From: Bradyrhizobium sp. JYMT SZCCT0180
Lineage (GTDB): Bacteria; Pseudomonadota; Alphaproteobacteria; Rhizobiales; Xanthobacteraceae
Assembly: GCF_018130165.1 (NCBI RefSeq)
Contig: NZ_JAFCLZ010000025.1
Coordinates: 60,276 to 124,275, forward strand
DNA: 64,000 bases
Direction of reading: 5' to 3'
Below are positions 46,844 to 54,806 of the stretch, in pieces. The translations under genes were made by a program, and so were the position numbers. Position 1 is the first letter of the stretch. The number at the start of each line of letters is the position of its first letter. The notes under the pieces were generated by a model that was not told where the DNA came from, searched no databases, and was given only the letters and a program-made list of their open reading frames with translations.

Positions 46844-47572
46844 GTGGTCACCACATCAGCGCTTCGCTTGGCGTCAGTTACGCCATCCTCCACGCAAGCG
46901 AGCACGGTCTATGATCGGCTGAGGGAAGACCTGCTTTCCGGGAGGCTTGAGCCAGGCCGGAAGTTGCAGATGCGCTTCCTGACCGAGACGTATCAGACCA
47001 GCCAGACGCCTTTGCGCGAGGCGCTCAATCGCCTGACCGCCGATGGCCTGGTCGAATGCCGCGAACAGCGCGGGTTTTACGTCGCGGATATCAGCCGGAA
47101 CGAATTGATCGAACTGACCAAGACCCGGTGCTGGGTCGAAAGCCTTGCGCTGCGGGAATCCATGGCGGCCTCGACGCCGCAATGGGAAGAGCTGCTGCTG
47201 CTCGCGCAGCACCGTCTCGCCAGGACACCTCGTTCGCTCAAGTCAGAGCATTTCGAAGACAATCCGGAGTGGGAGAGATTGCATCGCGTCTTCCACAGGA
47301 CCCTGATCGGAAATTGCGGGTCGCAGTCACTGATGGCCTTTTGCGGACAACTTGCCGACCAGCTGTACCGGTATCGGCGCCTGTCGATCCAAAGGGCCTT
47401 TCCATCGAGGCACGTGAGCGACGAACATCAGGCGATCATGACAGCCGTATTGAGCAAGGAGGCGGACGATGCCGTGGCCCTGCTCACGACGCATTACCAG
47501 CAAACGGCTGATGTCATCCTGCAAGATCAGCAGATATTCCGGGAACTGCAGAACGACGGCGAACGCGCATAG
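46844..47572 (+). CDS. GntR-family (FadR subfamily) regulator of the aromatic operon
   Basis: Regulator of 242 residues. The N-terminal winged helix (about 20-85: VYDRLREDLLSGRLEPGRKL then TPLREALNRLTADGLVE) is followed by an FCD ligand domain, helical to the end, with candidate metal residues around RLHRVFHRTLIG and DEHQAIMTAV. The GTG at 46844 has AAAGGAG 9 bp upstream; the frame opens earlier at 46790 but without a site. The AT-rich gap (46735-46800) to the divergent ring-cleavage operon is the likely operator region. Confidence 0.9.
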   Translation: MVTTSALRLASVTPSSTQASTVYDRLREDLLSGRLEPGRKLQMRFLTETYQTSQTPLREALNRLTADGLVECREQRGFYVADISRNELIELTKTRCWVESLALRESMAASTPQWEELLLLAQHRLARTPRSLKSEHFEDNPEWERLHRVFHRTLIGNCGSQSLMAFCGQLADQLYRYRRLSIQRAFPSRHVSDEHQAIMTAVLSKEADDAVALLTTHYQQTADVILQDQQIFRELQNDGERA

Positions 47573-47645
47573 GCCTCGCGTCGTGACCAGACGCTAGCCG
47601 CTGGCGCGTGGCTTCTCCCGTACGAGTTGGTTGCCCAACACTGAT

Positions 47646-48647
47646 TCAAGCCTGCAGCTTTCTCTGCGCCATTTCCGCCGCAAGCAGGATCGCCGCATGG
47701 GCGGCTCCGATCCCCGCGATTCCCTTCCCGGCGATGTCGTAGGCCGTTCCGTGGGCCGGCGTGCAGATCGGAAACGGAAAGCCGCCCAGCAGCGTCACGC
47801 CGCGATCGAAGCCCATCAGCTTCATCGCGATCTGGCCCTGGTCATGATACATCGTCAGCACCGCATCGAATGCGCCGGCTTTGGCGCGGAGGAACACGGT
47901 ATCTGCGGGAAACGGGCCTTCGGTTGCGATCCCGTCTGTGCGGGCCTCATCTACCGCGGGGCCGATCGCGTCGATCTCTTCCCGCCCGAAATTCCCGCCA
48001 TCGCCGGCATGGGGGTTGAGGCCGGCGACCGCGATGCGCGGACGATTGAACCCGGCTGACCGCATCGAGGCATCCGTTAGCCGCAGCGCACGCAGGACGC
48101 GTTCCCGGGTGATGTGCGAAGCGACCTCCGCAAGCGGGATATGCGATGTGACGCGGGCGTTCCAAAGCCCATCCAACACGTTGAATTCGCTTGCGGGGCC
48201 GTCGAGCCCGACCACGTCGGCCGAAAAGCTGATCTCGTCGTCATAGACGGGATGTGCGAGCCGCATGGCGTTCTTGTTGAATGGCGTAAAGCAAACGGCG
48301 TCGGCCCGGCCGTCGCGTGCCATCGTCAGCGCCTGACGATAATTCGTCAGCGCAAACCGGCCGCCTTCGGCTGTCGCGGTGCTTCGCGCGACCGATGCCG
48401 GATCGAGGTGGCCGAGATCGATGAAAACCGGGGCCCGCTCTTCCTTCGACAGGTCGGCGTCGGGCGACGCGGTTACCAGGTCGAGCTTCACGCCGGCAAC
48501 GCGCGCGCCATCATCGAGGACGCGGCGGTCGCCGATGACGACGATCCGGGCCCGGGCCGCGACGTCATCGAGGGCGAGGAGCCGGGCCGTCAGTTCCGGG
48601 CTGATGCCGGCGGGGTCGCCCATCGCAAGCGCTATGATCGGTCTCAT
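47646..48647 (-). CDS. PdxA-family dehydrogenase
   Basis: NAD-dependent dehydrogenase-decarboxylase of 333 residues, related to 4-hydroxythreonine-4-phosphate dehydrogenase. The metal ligands are His169 (TSHIPLAEV), His213 (LNPHAGDGG) and His268 (MYHDQGQI). The family also includes PdxA2 (phospho-threonate dehydrogenases) and TphB, which oxidises terephthalate dihydrodiol. It is the last gene of a TTT-transport/CoA operon, so a catabolic role is more likely than vitamin B6 synthesis. Confidence 0.85.
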   Translation of the reverse strand: MRPIIALAMGDPAGISPELTARLLALDDVAARARIVVIGDRRVLDDGARVAGVKLDLVTASPDADLSKEERAPVFIDLGHLDPASVARSTATAEGGRFALTNYRQALTMARDGRADAVCFTPFNKNAMRLAHPVYDDEISFSADVVGLDGPASEFNVLDGLWNARVTSHIPLAEVASHITRERVLRALRLTDASMRSAGFNRPRIAVAGLNPHAGDGGNFGREEIDAIGPAVDEARTDGIATEGPFPADTVFLRAKAGAFDAVLTMYHDQGQIAMKLMGFDRGVTLLGGFPFPICTPAHGTAYDIAGKGIAGIGAAHAAILLAAEMAQRKLQA

Positions 48648-48693
48648 CAGGATCTCCGGGCCTTATCTGCGGTCAATTTGTTCGGTGCGACGA

Positions 48694-50202
48694 TCATGGC
48701 TTTACTTCCGATCGCGGCATCATCCGGCCGATCGTTCGCCAGATTGTCGGCATCAGCAGCAGCGCCGCGCCAAGCAGGATCAGCGTTGTCACCAGCGGCT
48801 TGGCAAAAAATATTCCAAGCGAGCCCTTCGACATCAGCATGGATTGGCGAAATGCGTCTTCCGCCTTGTCGCCAATCACGATCGCGAGCACCAGTGGCGC
48901 CAGCGGATAATGAAGCTTCTTGAACAGATATCCGAGCACGCCGAATCCCATCATCAACATGACGTCGAGGTAGGAATTGGAAACCGAGTACGCTCCGACG
49001 GTGCAGATGATGACGATCACAGGCGCGATGATGAAGAACGGCACGCGCATCAGCGCCGCGAAGATCGGCACCGTCAGCAGCACCAGCACCACGGCGACGA
49101 CGTTGCCGAGATACATCGAGGCGATCAGTCCCCAGACGAAGTCCTTTTGCTCGACGAACAGCATCGGTCCGGGATTGAGGCCCCAGATCATCAGGCCGCC
49201 CATCATGACGGCCGCGGTCGCCGATCCCGGGATGCCCAGCGACAGCATCGGAAGCAGGGCGCTGGTGCCGGCGGCATGATCCGCGGCTTCCGGAGCGACG
49301 ATGCCTTCCGGCTCGCCCTTGCCGAAATTCGCGTGCCGGGGCGAAAGACGCTTGGCGATGCCGTAGCTCATGAAGGATGCGGCGGTCGGGCCTCCCGGCG
49401 TGATACCCATCCAGCAGCCGATCGCCGCGCTGCGCAGCAGCGCCCAGCCATGTTTTGGAAGGCCCACGAGCGTACGGAAGACTTCGCGCCACTCCACCTT
49501 GGAGGAGATCGCCTTGACGTGAAATTCCTCTTCCACGGCAATCATCAACTCGCCGATCCCGAACAGCCCCATGACGGCGACCACGAAGCTGACGCCCTTC
49601 ACCATCTCGTCGATGCCCATGGTGAGCCGCACGCTGCCGGAGACCGTGTCGATCCCGACGGCCGCCAGCGCGAAGCCGATCGCGAGCGACACCAGCGTCT
49701 TGATCGGCGGCGAGCCGCCCATGCCGATGAAACTCGCAAACGCCAGAAAATAGACCGCGAAGTATTCCGGTGGTCCAAACGCCAGCGCCACTTGCGCCAC
49801 CCATGACGCCGCAAGCGTAATCAGAACGACACCGGCGAGCGCGCCAAAGGCAGCCGAGCCGAACGCCGTCGCCAGCGCCGTGGTCGGCCTGCCGTCGCGC
49901 GCCATCGGATAGCCGTCGAACGTGGTCGCGACCGAGGAGGGTTCGCCGGGAATGTTGAACAGGATTGATGTGACCGAGCCGCCGAACAAGGCGCCCCAAT
50001 ACATCGACGAGAGCAGGATGATGGCCGATACCGGCTGCATTCCGAAGGTGAGCGGCAGCAGCAGCGAAACGCCGTTGGGGGCGCCGAGGCCGGGCAGCAC
50101 GCCAACGAGAATGCCGAGCAGCACGCCGATCACCATCAGGAAAATATGATTGCCTGACAGCGCGATGCCAAAGCCGTGCATCAGGGCTTCGAGATTTTCC
50201 AA
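48694..50202 (-). CDS. tctA: TTT importer large membrane subunit
   Basis: Inner-membrane subunit of a tripartite tricarboxylate transporter, 502 residues and about 11-12 helices. Family motifs are GVLPGLGAPNGVSLLLPLTF near the N-terminus and GIPGSATAAVMMGGLMIWGL in the second half. The start is TTG at 50202, chosen for the AGGGGAG site 7 bp upstream; an ATG at 50181 is in frame. It is 12 bp after tctB. Confidence 0.94.
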   Translation of the reverse strand: MENLEALMHGFGIALSGNHIFLMVIGVLLGILVGVLPGLGAPNGVSLLLPLTFGMQPVSAIILLSSMYWGALFGGSVTSILFNIPGEPSSVATTFDGYPMARDGRPTTALATAFGSAAFGALAGVVLITLAASWVAQVALAFGPPEYFAVYFLAFASFIGMGGSPPIKTLVSLAIGFALAAVGIDTVSGSVRLTMGIDEMVKGVSFVVAVMGLFGIGELMIAVEEEFHVKAISSKVEWREVFRTLVGLPKHGWALLRSAAIGCWMGITPGGPTAASFMSYGIAKRLSPRHANFGKGEPEGIVAPEAADHAAGTSALLPMLSLGIPGSATAAVMMGGLMIWGLNPGPMLFVEQKDFVWGLIASMYLGNVVAVVLVLLTVPIFAALMRVPFFIIAPVIVIICTVGAYSVSNSYLDVMLMMGFGVLGYLFKKLHYPLAPLVLAIVIGDKAEDAFRQSMLMSKGSLGIFFAKPLVTTLILLGAALLLMPTIWRTIGRMMPRSEVKP

Positions 50203-50214
50203 CGAAGCGCTCCC

Positions 50215-50682
50215 CTAGAAGCCGAGCCAGGTGCCGAGCGCGCCGCGCGGCAACGAGATCTGGAATGTCTTCTCGAACATCAGATAGAGCGCCAGCGCCG
50301 TGCCGATCGCGGCGGCCGCCGCAAGCAGCAATGATCCGCGCTTGTTCCAGGCGATCGCACCAAAAATGTACAAGGCCGCCGCCACATACATCCCGATCAG
50401 CGGAATGACCCCGACAAAGACCGCGGCCGGGACGAACAGGATCGCTAGTCGCCGGAGTTCGCTTGGACCAAGGATGACGGCGCGGGCGTGCAGCCATCCC
50501 TGCACGAGATTGAACAGGCTGCCGGCCAAAATGACGACGCCGACGATCAACGGAAAGGTGCCGGACTCGACGCCGGCTGCGGACCAGCCGATGCCGTTGT
50601 CGAGGCTGGAGACGATCACGGCGGCGCCGAACGCCCCGGTAATGAGCGCCGTCGCCGCTTCCAGGCTGCGTCCAGAGACCAT
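50215..50682 (-). CDS. tctB: TTT importer small membrane subunit
   Basis: Small membrane subunit of 155 residues with four hydrophobic segments, as in TctB. The segment GTFPLIVGVVILAGSLFNLV is characteristic. It lies between the binding-protein gene and tctA. The ATG at 50682 is 10 bp after the tctC-type stop; a TTG at 50688 is in frame. Confidence 0.9.
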   Translation of the reverse strand: MVSGRSLEAATALITGAFGAAVIVSSLDNGIGWSAAGVESGTFPLIVGVVILAGSLFNLVQGWLHARAVILGPSELRRLAILFVPAAVFVGVIPLIGMYVAAALYIFGAIAWNKRGSLLLAAAAAIGTALALYLMFEKTFQISLPRGALGTWLGF

Positions 50683-50692
50683 GACCAAAACT

Positions 50693-51697
50693 CTAGTTGG
50701 AGATCAGCCAACCTTCATCGACCGCAACCTTGCGGGTGCGTTCGATGTCTTCCTTGATGAACTTGTTGAAGGCGTCGCCGATCAGGAAAGTGTCGGTTTG
50801 CGACGTCCGCTCGATATATTCCTTCCATTCCGGCGTGGCCTGCACTTTCTTCATCAGGTCGACATAGAAGGCGGTCTGATCTGATGTCACCTTTCCCGGC
50901 AGCCACACCGTGCGCGGTTGCTGGAATTGCGGAATGGCAAGGCCGGATTCAACACAGGTCGGGATATCGTGCCAGTTCTGCGTTGCCGTGACCTTCGGCC
51001 CGTCGGGCAGGCGCTGCGGGCTGAAGGCGCATAGCGGACGCTGCGTGCTGCCCTTCCACTGTCCGATGCTTTCGCTGGGATTGTTGACATGGGCGTCGAT
51101 ATGGCCGCCGGCCAGTTGCACCGCGGCTTCGGCGCCGCTCTTGAAGGGAATGTAGACGAATTTCACCTTGGCCGCCTTGTCGATCATGCGGGTGAGGGTT
51201 TCATCGGTGTCCTTTGACTGCGCGCCCCCCATCTTGACATCGCCCGGCGGCTTGGCGGCAACGGCTTTGAGAAAATCCTGCACGTTCTGGTAGGGCGCAT
51301 CCTGCTTCACCCAGAGCAGGAATTCGTCTTGCACCATCGCGGCAATCGGCGTCAGGTCGGTGTAGTTATAGGCGACCTTGGAGACCATCGGCTGGTTCCA
51401 GGCGTTCGATGTGCCGAACACGACCTTGTAGGGATCGCCCGCCATCGCCTTGGTGTAGGTGTAGCCTTCTGCGCCGCTGCCGCCGGCCTTGTTGACGACG
51501 ACGATCGGCTGCTCGACCAGCTTGTATTTGGTGACGATGTTCTGGACGGCACGTGCGAAGTTGTCCGTGCCGCCGCCCGGGCCTGCCGTTGCAATGAATT
51601 CGATCGGCTTGGCCGGTTGCCAGGCGGCATTGGCCGCTCCCGTGAAGGCGATTGCGAGACCGAAGGCAATCGCAGCGAATGTCGGCTTCTGAGACAT
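50693..51697 (-). CDS. tctC: TTT importer periplasmic binding protein
   Basis: Binding protein of 334 residues of the TctC/Bug family. A signal peptide (about 1-24, ending GAANAA) is followed by PIEFIATAGPGGGTDNFARA, QPIVVVNKAGGSGAEG and a C-terminal WKEYIERTSQTD helix. The ATG at 51697 has a GGGAGG site. It works with TctAB directly downstream. The ligand is unknown. Confidence 0.93.
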   Translation of the reverse strand: MSQKPTFAAIAFGLAIAFTGAANAAWQPAKPIEFIATAGPGGGTDNFARAVQNIVTKYKLVEQPIVVVNKAGGSGAEGYTYTKAMAGDPYKVVFGTSNAWNQPMVSKVAYNYTDLTPIAAMVQDEFLLWVKQDAPYQNVQDFLKAVAAKPPGDVKMGGAQSKDTDETLTRMIDKAAKVKFVYIPFKSGAEAAVQLAGGHIDAHVNNPSESIGQWKGSTQRPLCAFSPQRLPDGPKVTATQNWHDIPTCVESGLAIPQFQQPRTVWLPGKVTSDQTAFYVDLMKKVQATPEWKEYIERTSQTDTFLIGDAFNKFIKEDIERTRKVAVDEGWLISN

Positions 51698-51773
51698 CTA
51701 GTCCTCCCAAATGTTTTGCCATGTGTCTTTTGATTTTTGTTTTCTTGGTCTTGGCGTTTGCGGGGCTTTTGCG

Positions 51774-52994
51774 TCAGCCTACTTCATCCCCGGCAAACTC
51801 CGGCGCGGCGATTGCGCCCTCCTTGTGAAGCGCGGCAATCTCGTCGGCGTCAAAGCCGTATGCGCCGAGGATTGCATTGGTATGCTCGCCGTAGAGCGGC
51901 GCGCCCGACCGCACCTTGCCGGGCGTCTGCGAGAACTTGATCGGCAATCCGATCGTCTTCACCTGGCCGAGCGTGGAATGCCCGACCTCGACTACCATTT
52001 CACGCGCGATCGTCTGCGGGTCGGCGAGCGCCTGCAGCATGTCGTTGACGGGCCCGCAGGGGACGCCGGCCTCCTCGAGCGCAGCCAGCCAGTATTCGGC
52101 GGATTTGGTTTTGAAGCGCGCCGTGAGGACGGCTTCCAGTTCCTTCAAATGCCCCATTCGATCGGCGCCGGTCGCAAACCGCGGATCCCGCGCCAGTTCG
52201 GTTGCATCAAGCACTTCGAGCGTGCGCATCCAGTTTTTCTGGTTGGCGCCGCCGACCACGATCCACTTGTCTGATGTTTCGAACGCCTGGTAGGGCGCAT
52301 TGAGCGGATGGGCCGAACCCATCGCCTGCGGCGCCACGCCGGTGGCCATCGCAATCGCAGCCTGCCAGTAGGTCTGAACGAGGGCGGCCTCGAACAGGGA
52401 GGTTTCGACCCATTGCCCCTCGCCGGTTTTGAGACGGTGCGCATAGGCGGCGAGAATGCCCATGGCCGCGAGAATTCCCGCGGTGATGTCGGACAGCGGC
52501 GCGCCGCATTTGACCGGTGGTCCGTCGGACCGCTCGCCGGTGAAGCTCATGATGCCGCTCATCGCCTGCGCCACCAGATCGAAGCCGCGGCGATGCTTGT
52601 AGGGGCCGGTGCGGCCAAAGCCTGACAGCGAGCAGTAGATCAGGGCAGGGTGCGCCTTCTTGATGTCGGCGTAACCGAAACCGAGCTTGTCCATCACCCC
52701 GGGGCCGAAATTCTCAACCAGCACGTCCGCAGATCCGATCAGGCGCCGCAGCACCTTTGCGCCGCCCGCTGTCTTCAGATCCAGCGCAATGCCCTTCTTG
52801 TTGCGGTTCATCATCAGGAACGAGGCCGCGACGTCGCCGATTTTGGGAGGAACCATGTAGCGGGTGTCGTCGCCGGCCGGAATCTTTTCGATCTTGATGA
52901 CCTCGGCGCCCATGTCGGCGAGCATCAGCGTGCAGGTCGGGCCTGCCATGACGTGCGTCAGATCGACAACCTTCAATCCACTCAGCGGACCCAT
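51774..52994 (-). CDS. CaiB/BaiF family CoA-transferase
   Basis: Family III CoA-transferase of 406 residues. It starts GLKVVDLTHVMAGP and has VLVENFGPGVMDKLGFGY; the catalytic Asp is expected at residue 139 (RRGFDLVAQAMSGIM). It would activate an imported acid by moving CoA from a donor thioester. It lies between the crotonase and the TTT importer genes, so the imported solute is its likely substrate. Confidence 0.92.
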   Translation of the reverse strand: MGPLSGLKVVDLTHVMAGPTCTLMLADMGAEVIKIEKIPAGDDTRYMVPPKIGDVAASFLMMNRNKKGIALDLKTAGGAKVLRRLIGSADVLVENFGPGVMDKLGFGYADIKKAHPALIYCSLSGFGRTGPYKHRRGFDLVAQAMSGIMSFTGERSDGPPVKCGAPLSDITAGILAAMGILAAYAHRLKTGEGQWVETSLFEAALVQTYWQAAIAMATGVAPQAMGSAHPLNAPYQAFETSDKWIVVGGANQKNWMRTLEVLDATELARDPRFATGADRMGHLKELEAVLTARFKTKSAEYWLAALEEAGVPCGPVNDMLQALADPQTIAREMVVEVGHSTLGQVKTIGLPIKFSQTPGKVRSGAPLYGEHTNAILGAYGFDADEIAALHKEGAIAAPEFAGDEVG

Positions 52995-53030
52995 TGTTTC
53001 TCCCGCAATTTTTGTTGTTGTTTTTGTTGC

Positions 53031-53822
53031 TTAGTCGCCGGTCCATTGCGGCTGGCGCTTACCCAGGAACGCGTCCATGCCTTCCCGGAAATCCCGGCTT
53101 TGGTAACACATCAGGATCAGGTCCTCGTCTTCGGCTGGCTTCGGCTGCGCGCGAAGCAGCGCCTGCTTGGTGGCGCGCAGCGTCAACGGTGCATGGCTGG
53201 CGACAAGCCGCGCCAGATCATCGGCCCGCCGTTCGAGGGCGGAAAGATCCTCCACGACTTCGTGCAGCAGTGCGATGCCGGCGGCCTCTTCGGCTTCGAT
53301 CAGCCGCGCGGTAAAGATGATCTCCTTGAGCCGCGTCGCCCCGATCAGGCCCGAGAGCCGGCCGATGCTGGATGCCGACAGGCAGTTGCCGAGCGTGCGC
53401 GCGATCGGAAACCCGAATTTCGCGGTCCTGGTGCCGATGCGCAGGTCGCAGCACGCGGCGATCGCGGCGCCGCCGCCGGTGCAAGCGCCGTTGATCGCCG
53501 CAATGGTCGGCACGGCGCATTGTTCGAGCGTGGTCAGCACGCGGTCGATCCGGGCCTCGTAGCCGATGGCGTCTTGCGGAGTCTTGAACGCGCGAAACTG
53601 GTTGATGTCGGTGCCGGCCGCAAAAGCCTTGTCGCCTGCGCCGCTCAGGATCAGCACCTTGAGGCTGCGGTCGCCGGCGGCGGCTTCGCAGATCGCCGAC
53701 AGCCGCTCATACATGCCGAAGGTCAGCGAGTTTCTCGCCTGCGGCCGGTTGAAGATGATCCGGCCGATGCCGTCGCGGACCTCGTAAAGCAGGTCTGTGC
53801 CGGGGGTGACGTTTTCATTCAT
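53031..53822 (-). CDS. Crotonase-fold protein lacking both hydratase glutamates
   Basis: Enoyl-CoA hydratase/isomerase-fold protein of 263 residues. The fold shows as RIIFNRPQARNSL, GAGDKAFAAGTDI (oxyanion hole) and TIAAINGACTGGG. The positions of the two catalytic glutamates of classical hydratases (CE in GGGCEL; PE in FGxPE) are Ala120 and Ile140, so water addition by the usual route is not expected. It may be a different crotonase enzyme (decarboxylase, hydrolase, lyase or isomerase). The ATG at 53822 is used; 53873 is an alternative start. First gene of the CoA/TTT operon. Confidence 0.85.
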   Translation of the reverse strand: MNENVTPGTDLLYEVRDGIGRIIFNRPQARNSLTFGMYERLSAICEAAAGDRSLKVLILSGAGDKAFAAGTDINQFRAFKTPQDAIGYEARIDRVLTTLEQCAVPTIAAINGACTGGGAAIAACCDLRIGTRTAKFGFPIARTLGNCLSASSIGRLSGLIGATRLKEIIFTARLIEAEEAAGIALLHEVVEDLSALERRADDLARLVASHAPLTLRATKQALLRAQPKPAEDEDLILMCYQSRDFREGMDAFLGKRQPQWTGD

Positions 53823-53872
53823 TTTCTTGACAGACCCCTCAGGATGGAACCTCAGTTTGGCTGTGGAGGGCA

Positions 53873-53888
53873 TTTTTGAATGCAAAAA
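53873..53888. promoter_or_regulatory. Operator-like palindrome 1 of the GntR/crotonase control region
   Basis: TTTTTG (53873-53878) and CAAAAA (53883-53888) flank AATG. The TTG-N4-CAA form is that of FadR-subfamily GntR sites. It lies about 51 bp before the crotonase ATG. A second, nearly identical copy in inverted orientation is centred 63 bp away. Confidence 0.55.
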
Positions 53889-53935
53889 CTATCTAGTGCA
53901 ACAGAATTCTGGTCTAATTTGCTTGGTCCGGATCA

Positions 53936-53951
53936 TTTTTGCATTCAAAAT
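53936..53951. promoter_or_regulatory. Operator-like palindrome 2 of the GntR/crotonase control region
   Basis: TTTTTG (53936-53941) and CAAAAT (53946-53951) flank CATT. Read on the other strand it matches palindrome 1 at 15 of 16 bases. It lies 31 bp before the GntR start codon, where binding would shut its own promoter. Confidence 0.55.
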
Positions 53952-53982
53952 GGTTCCATGAGTCGCCGAGGAGAACCTCGAT

Positions 53983-54621
53983 ATGATGCATGACGAGGTG
54001 GTTTCACGCCTCAGGCATGTCCTGACGGAGGGCGAAATCCCGCCGGGCGCGCGCATTCCGGAGCGCGAGCTGTGCGCGTCGTTCGCGATATCGCGGACCC
54101 CGCTACGCGAGGCGCTCAAGGTGCTCGCGGCCGAAGGGCTCGTGGTGCTACTGCCCAATCGCGGTTCGCGCGCCGCCAAGCTCACCCGGAAGGACGTCAA
54201 GGAATTGTTTGAGGTCTGCGAGGCGCTCGAGGCCGCGGCCGGTGAGCTGGCATGTCCGCGCATTTCCGACGCGCAACTGCGCGAAATTGCCGAGCTGCAG
54301 GCCGGCATGGTCGAACATTATCGCGCGCAGGATCTGCTGTCGTACTATCGTTGCAACCGGTTGATCCACGAGGCCATCGTGCGCGCGGCCGATAACGCGG
54401 TGCTTGCCGGCTTCTATGAGTCGATTGCCGCGCGGATACGGCGGGCACGGTTCATCACGCCGATGTCGCCGGAGCATTGGGCGCTCGCCATTCAGGAGCA
54501 CGAAGGAATCCTGAACGCGCTGCAGCGGCGCGACGCCGGCGGGCTCGCCCATATCCTGCGTAACCATCTGCGGCGAAAGCGCGAGGAAGTCGTCCGGGCC
54601 GGCTTCGCCGAGGGCGAATGA
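53983..54621 (+). CDS. GntR-family (FadR subfamily) regulator of the CoA/TTT operon
   Basis: Regulator of 212 residues. The N-terminal winged helix (about 5-65, with TPLREALKVLAAEGLVVLLP) is followed by an FCD helical ligand domain (about 75-205) with candidate metal-binding acid/His residues in HEAIVRAADN and EHEGILNALQ. The ATG at 53983 has GAGGAGAA 7 bp upstream. It is divergent from the crotonase-CoA-transferase-TTT-PdxA operon, which it probably represses until a ligand binds. Confidence 0.92.
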   Translation: MMHDEVVSRLRHVLTEGEIPPGARIPERELCASFAISRTPLREALKVLAAEGLVVLLPNRGSRAAKLTRKDVKELFEVCEALEAAAGELACPRISDAQLREIAELQAGMVEHYRAQDLLSYYRCNRLIHEAIVRAADNAVLAGFYESIAARIRRARFITPMSPEHWALAIQEHEGILNALQRRDAGGLAHILRNHLRRKREEVVRAGFAEGE

Positions 54622-54712
54622 AATTCGAACCGGCCGGCGTCTGCTTGCTGCCGCGTGCGGAGTGCACGCGGCTGTGCCCACATCCATCGCAAGCTGATTA
54701 AAACGATTCTAT

Positions 54713-54729
54713 TTTCAAAGCCTTCTAAA
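54713..54729. promoter_or_regulatory. ICE-like (Irr/Fur-type) element upstream of the AraC gene
   Basis: TTTCAAA (54713-54719), 3 bp, TTCTAAA (54723-54729). The iron control element of Bradyrhizobium is TTTAGAA-N3-TTCTAAA; the right half is exact and the left half matches 5 of 7. It lies 77 bp upstream of an AraC regulator next to an iron receptor gene, which supports an iron-dependent role. Confidence 0.4.
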
Positions 54730-54806
54730 CTGGATGCGGCGATCATCGTTGAGGACGATGTGCGCGGATTGCATAGTGGCGCCATGAACGTTTCCGAACC
54801 GCGTTG

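Noticed and set aside
54743..54806. Upstream start for the AraC regulator at the ATG near 54784
   Set aside because: That frame stops after seven codons; it is not in frame with the regulator.
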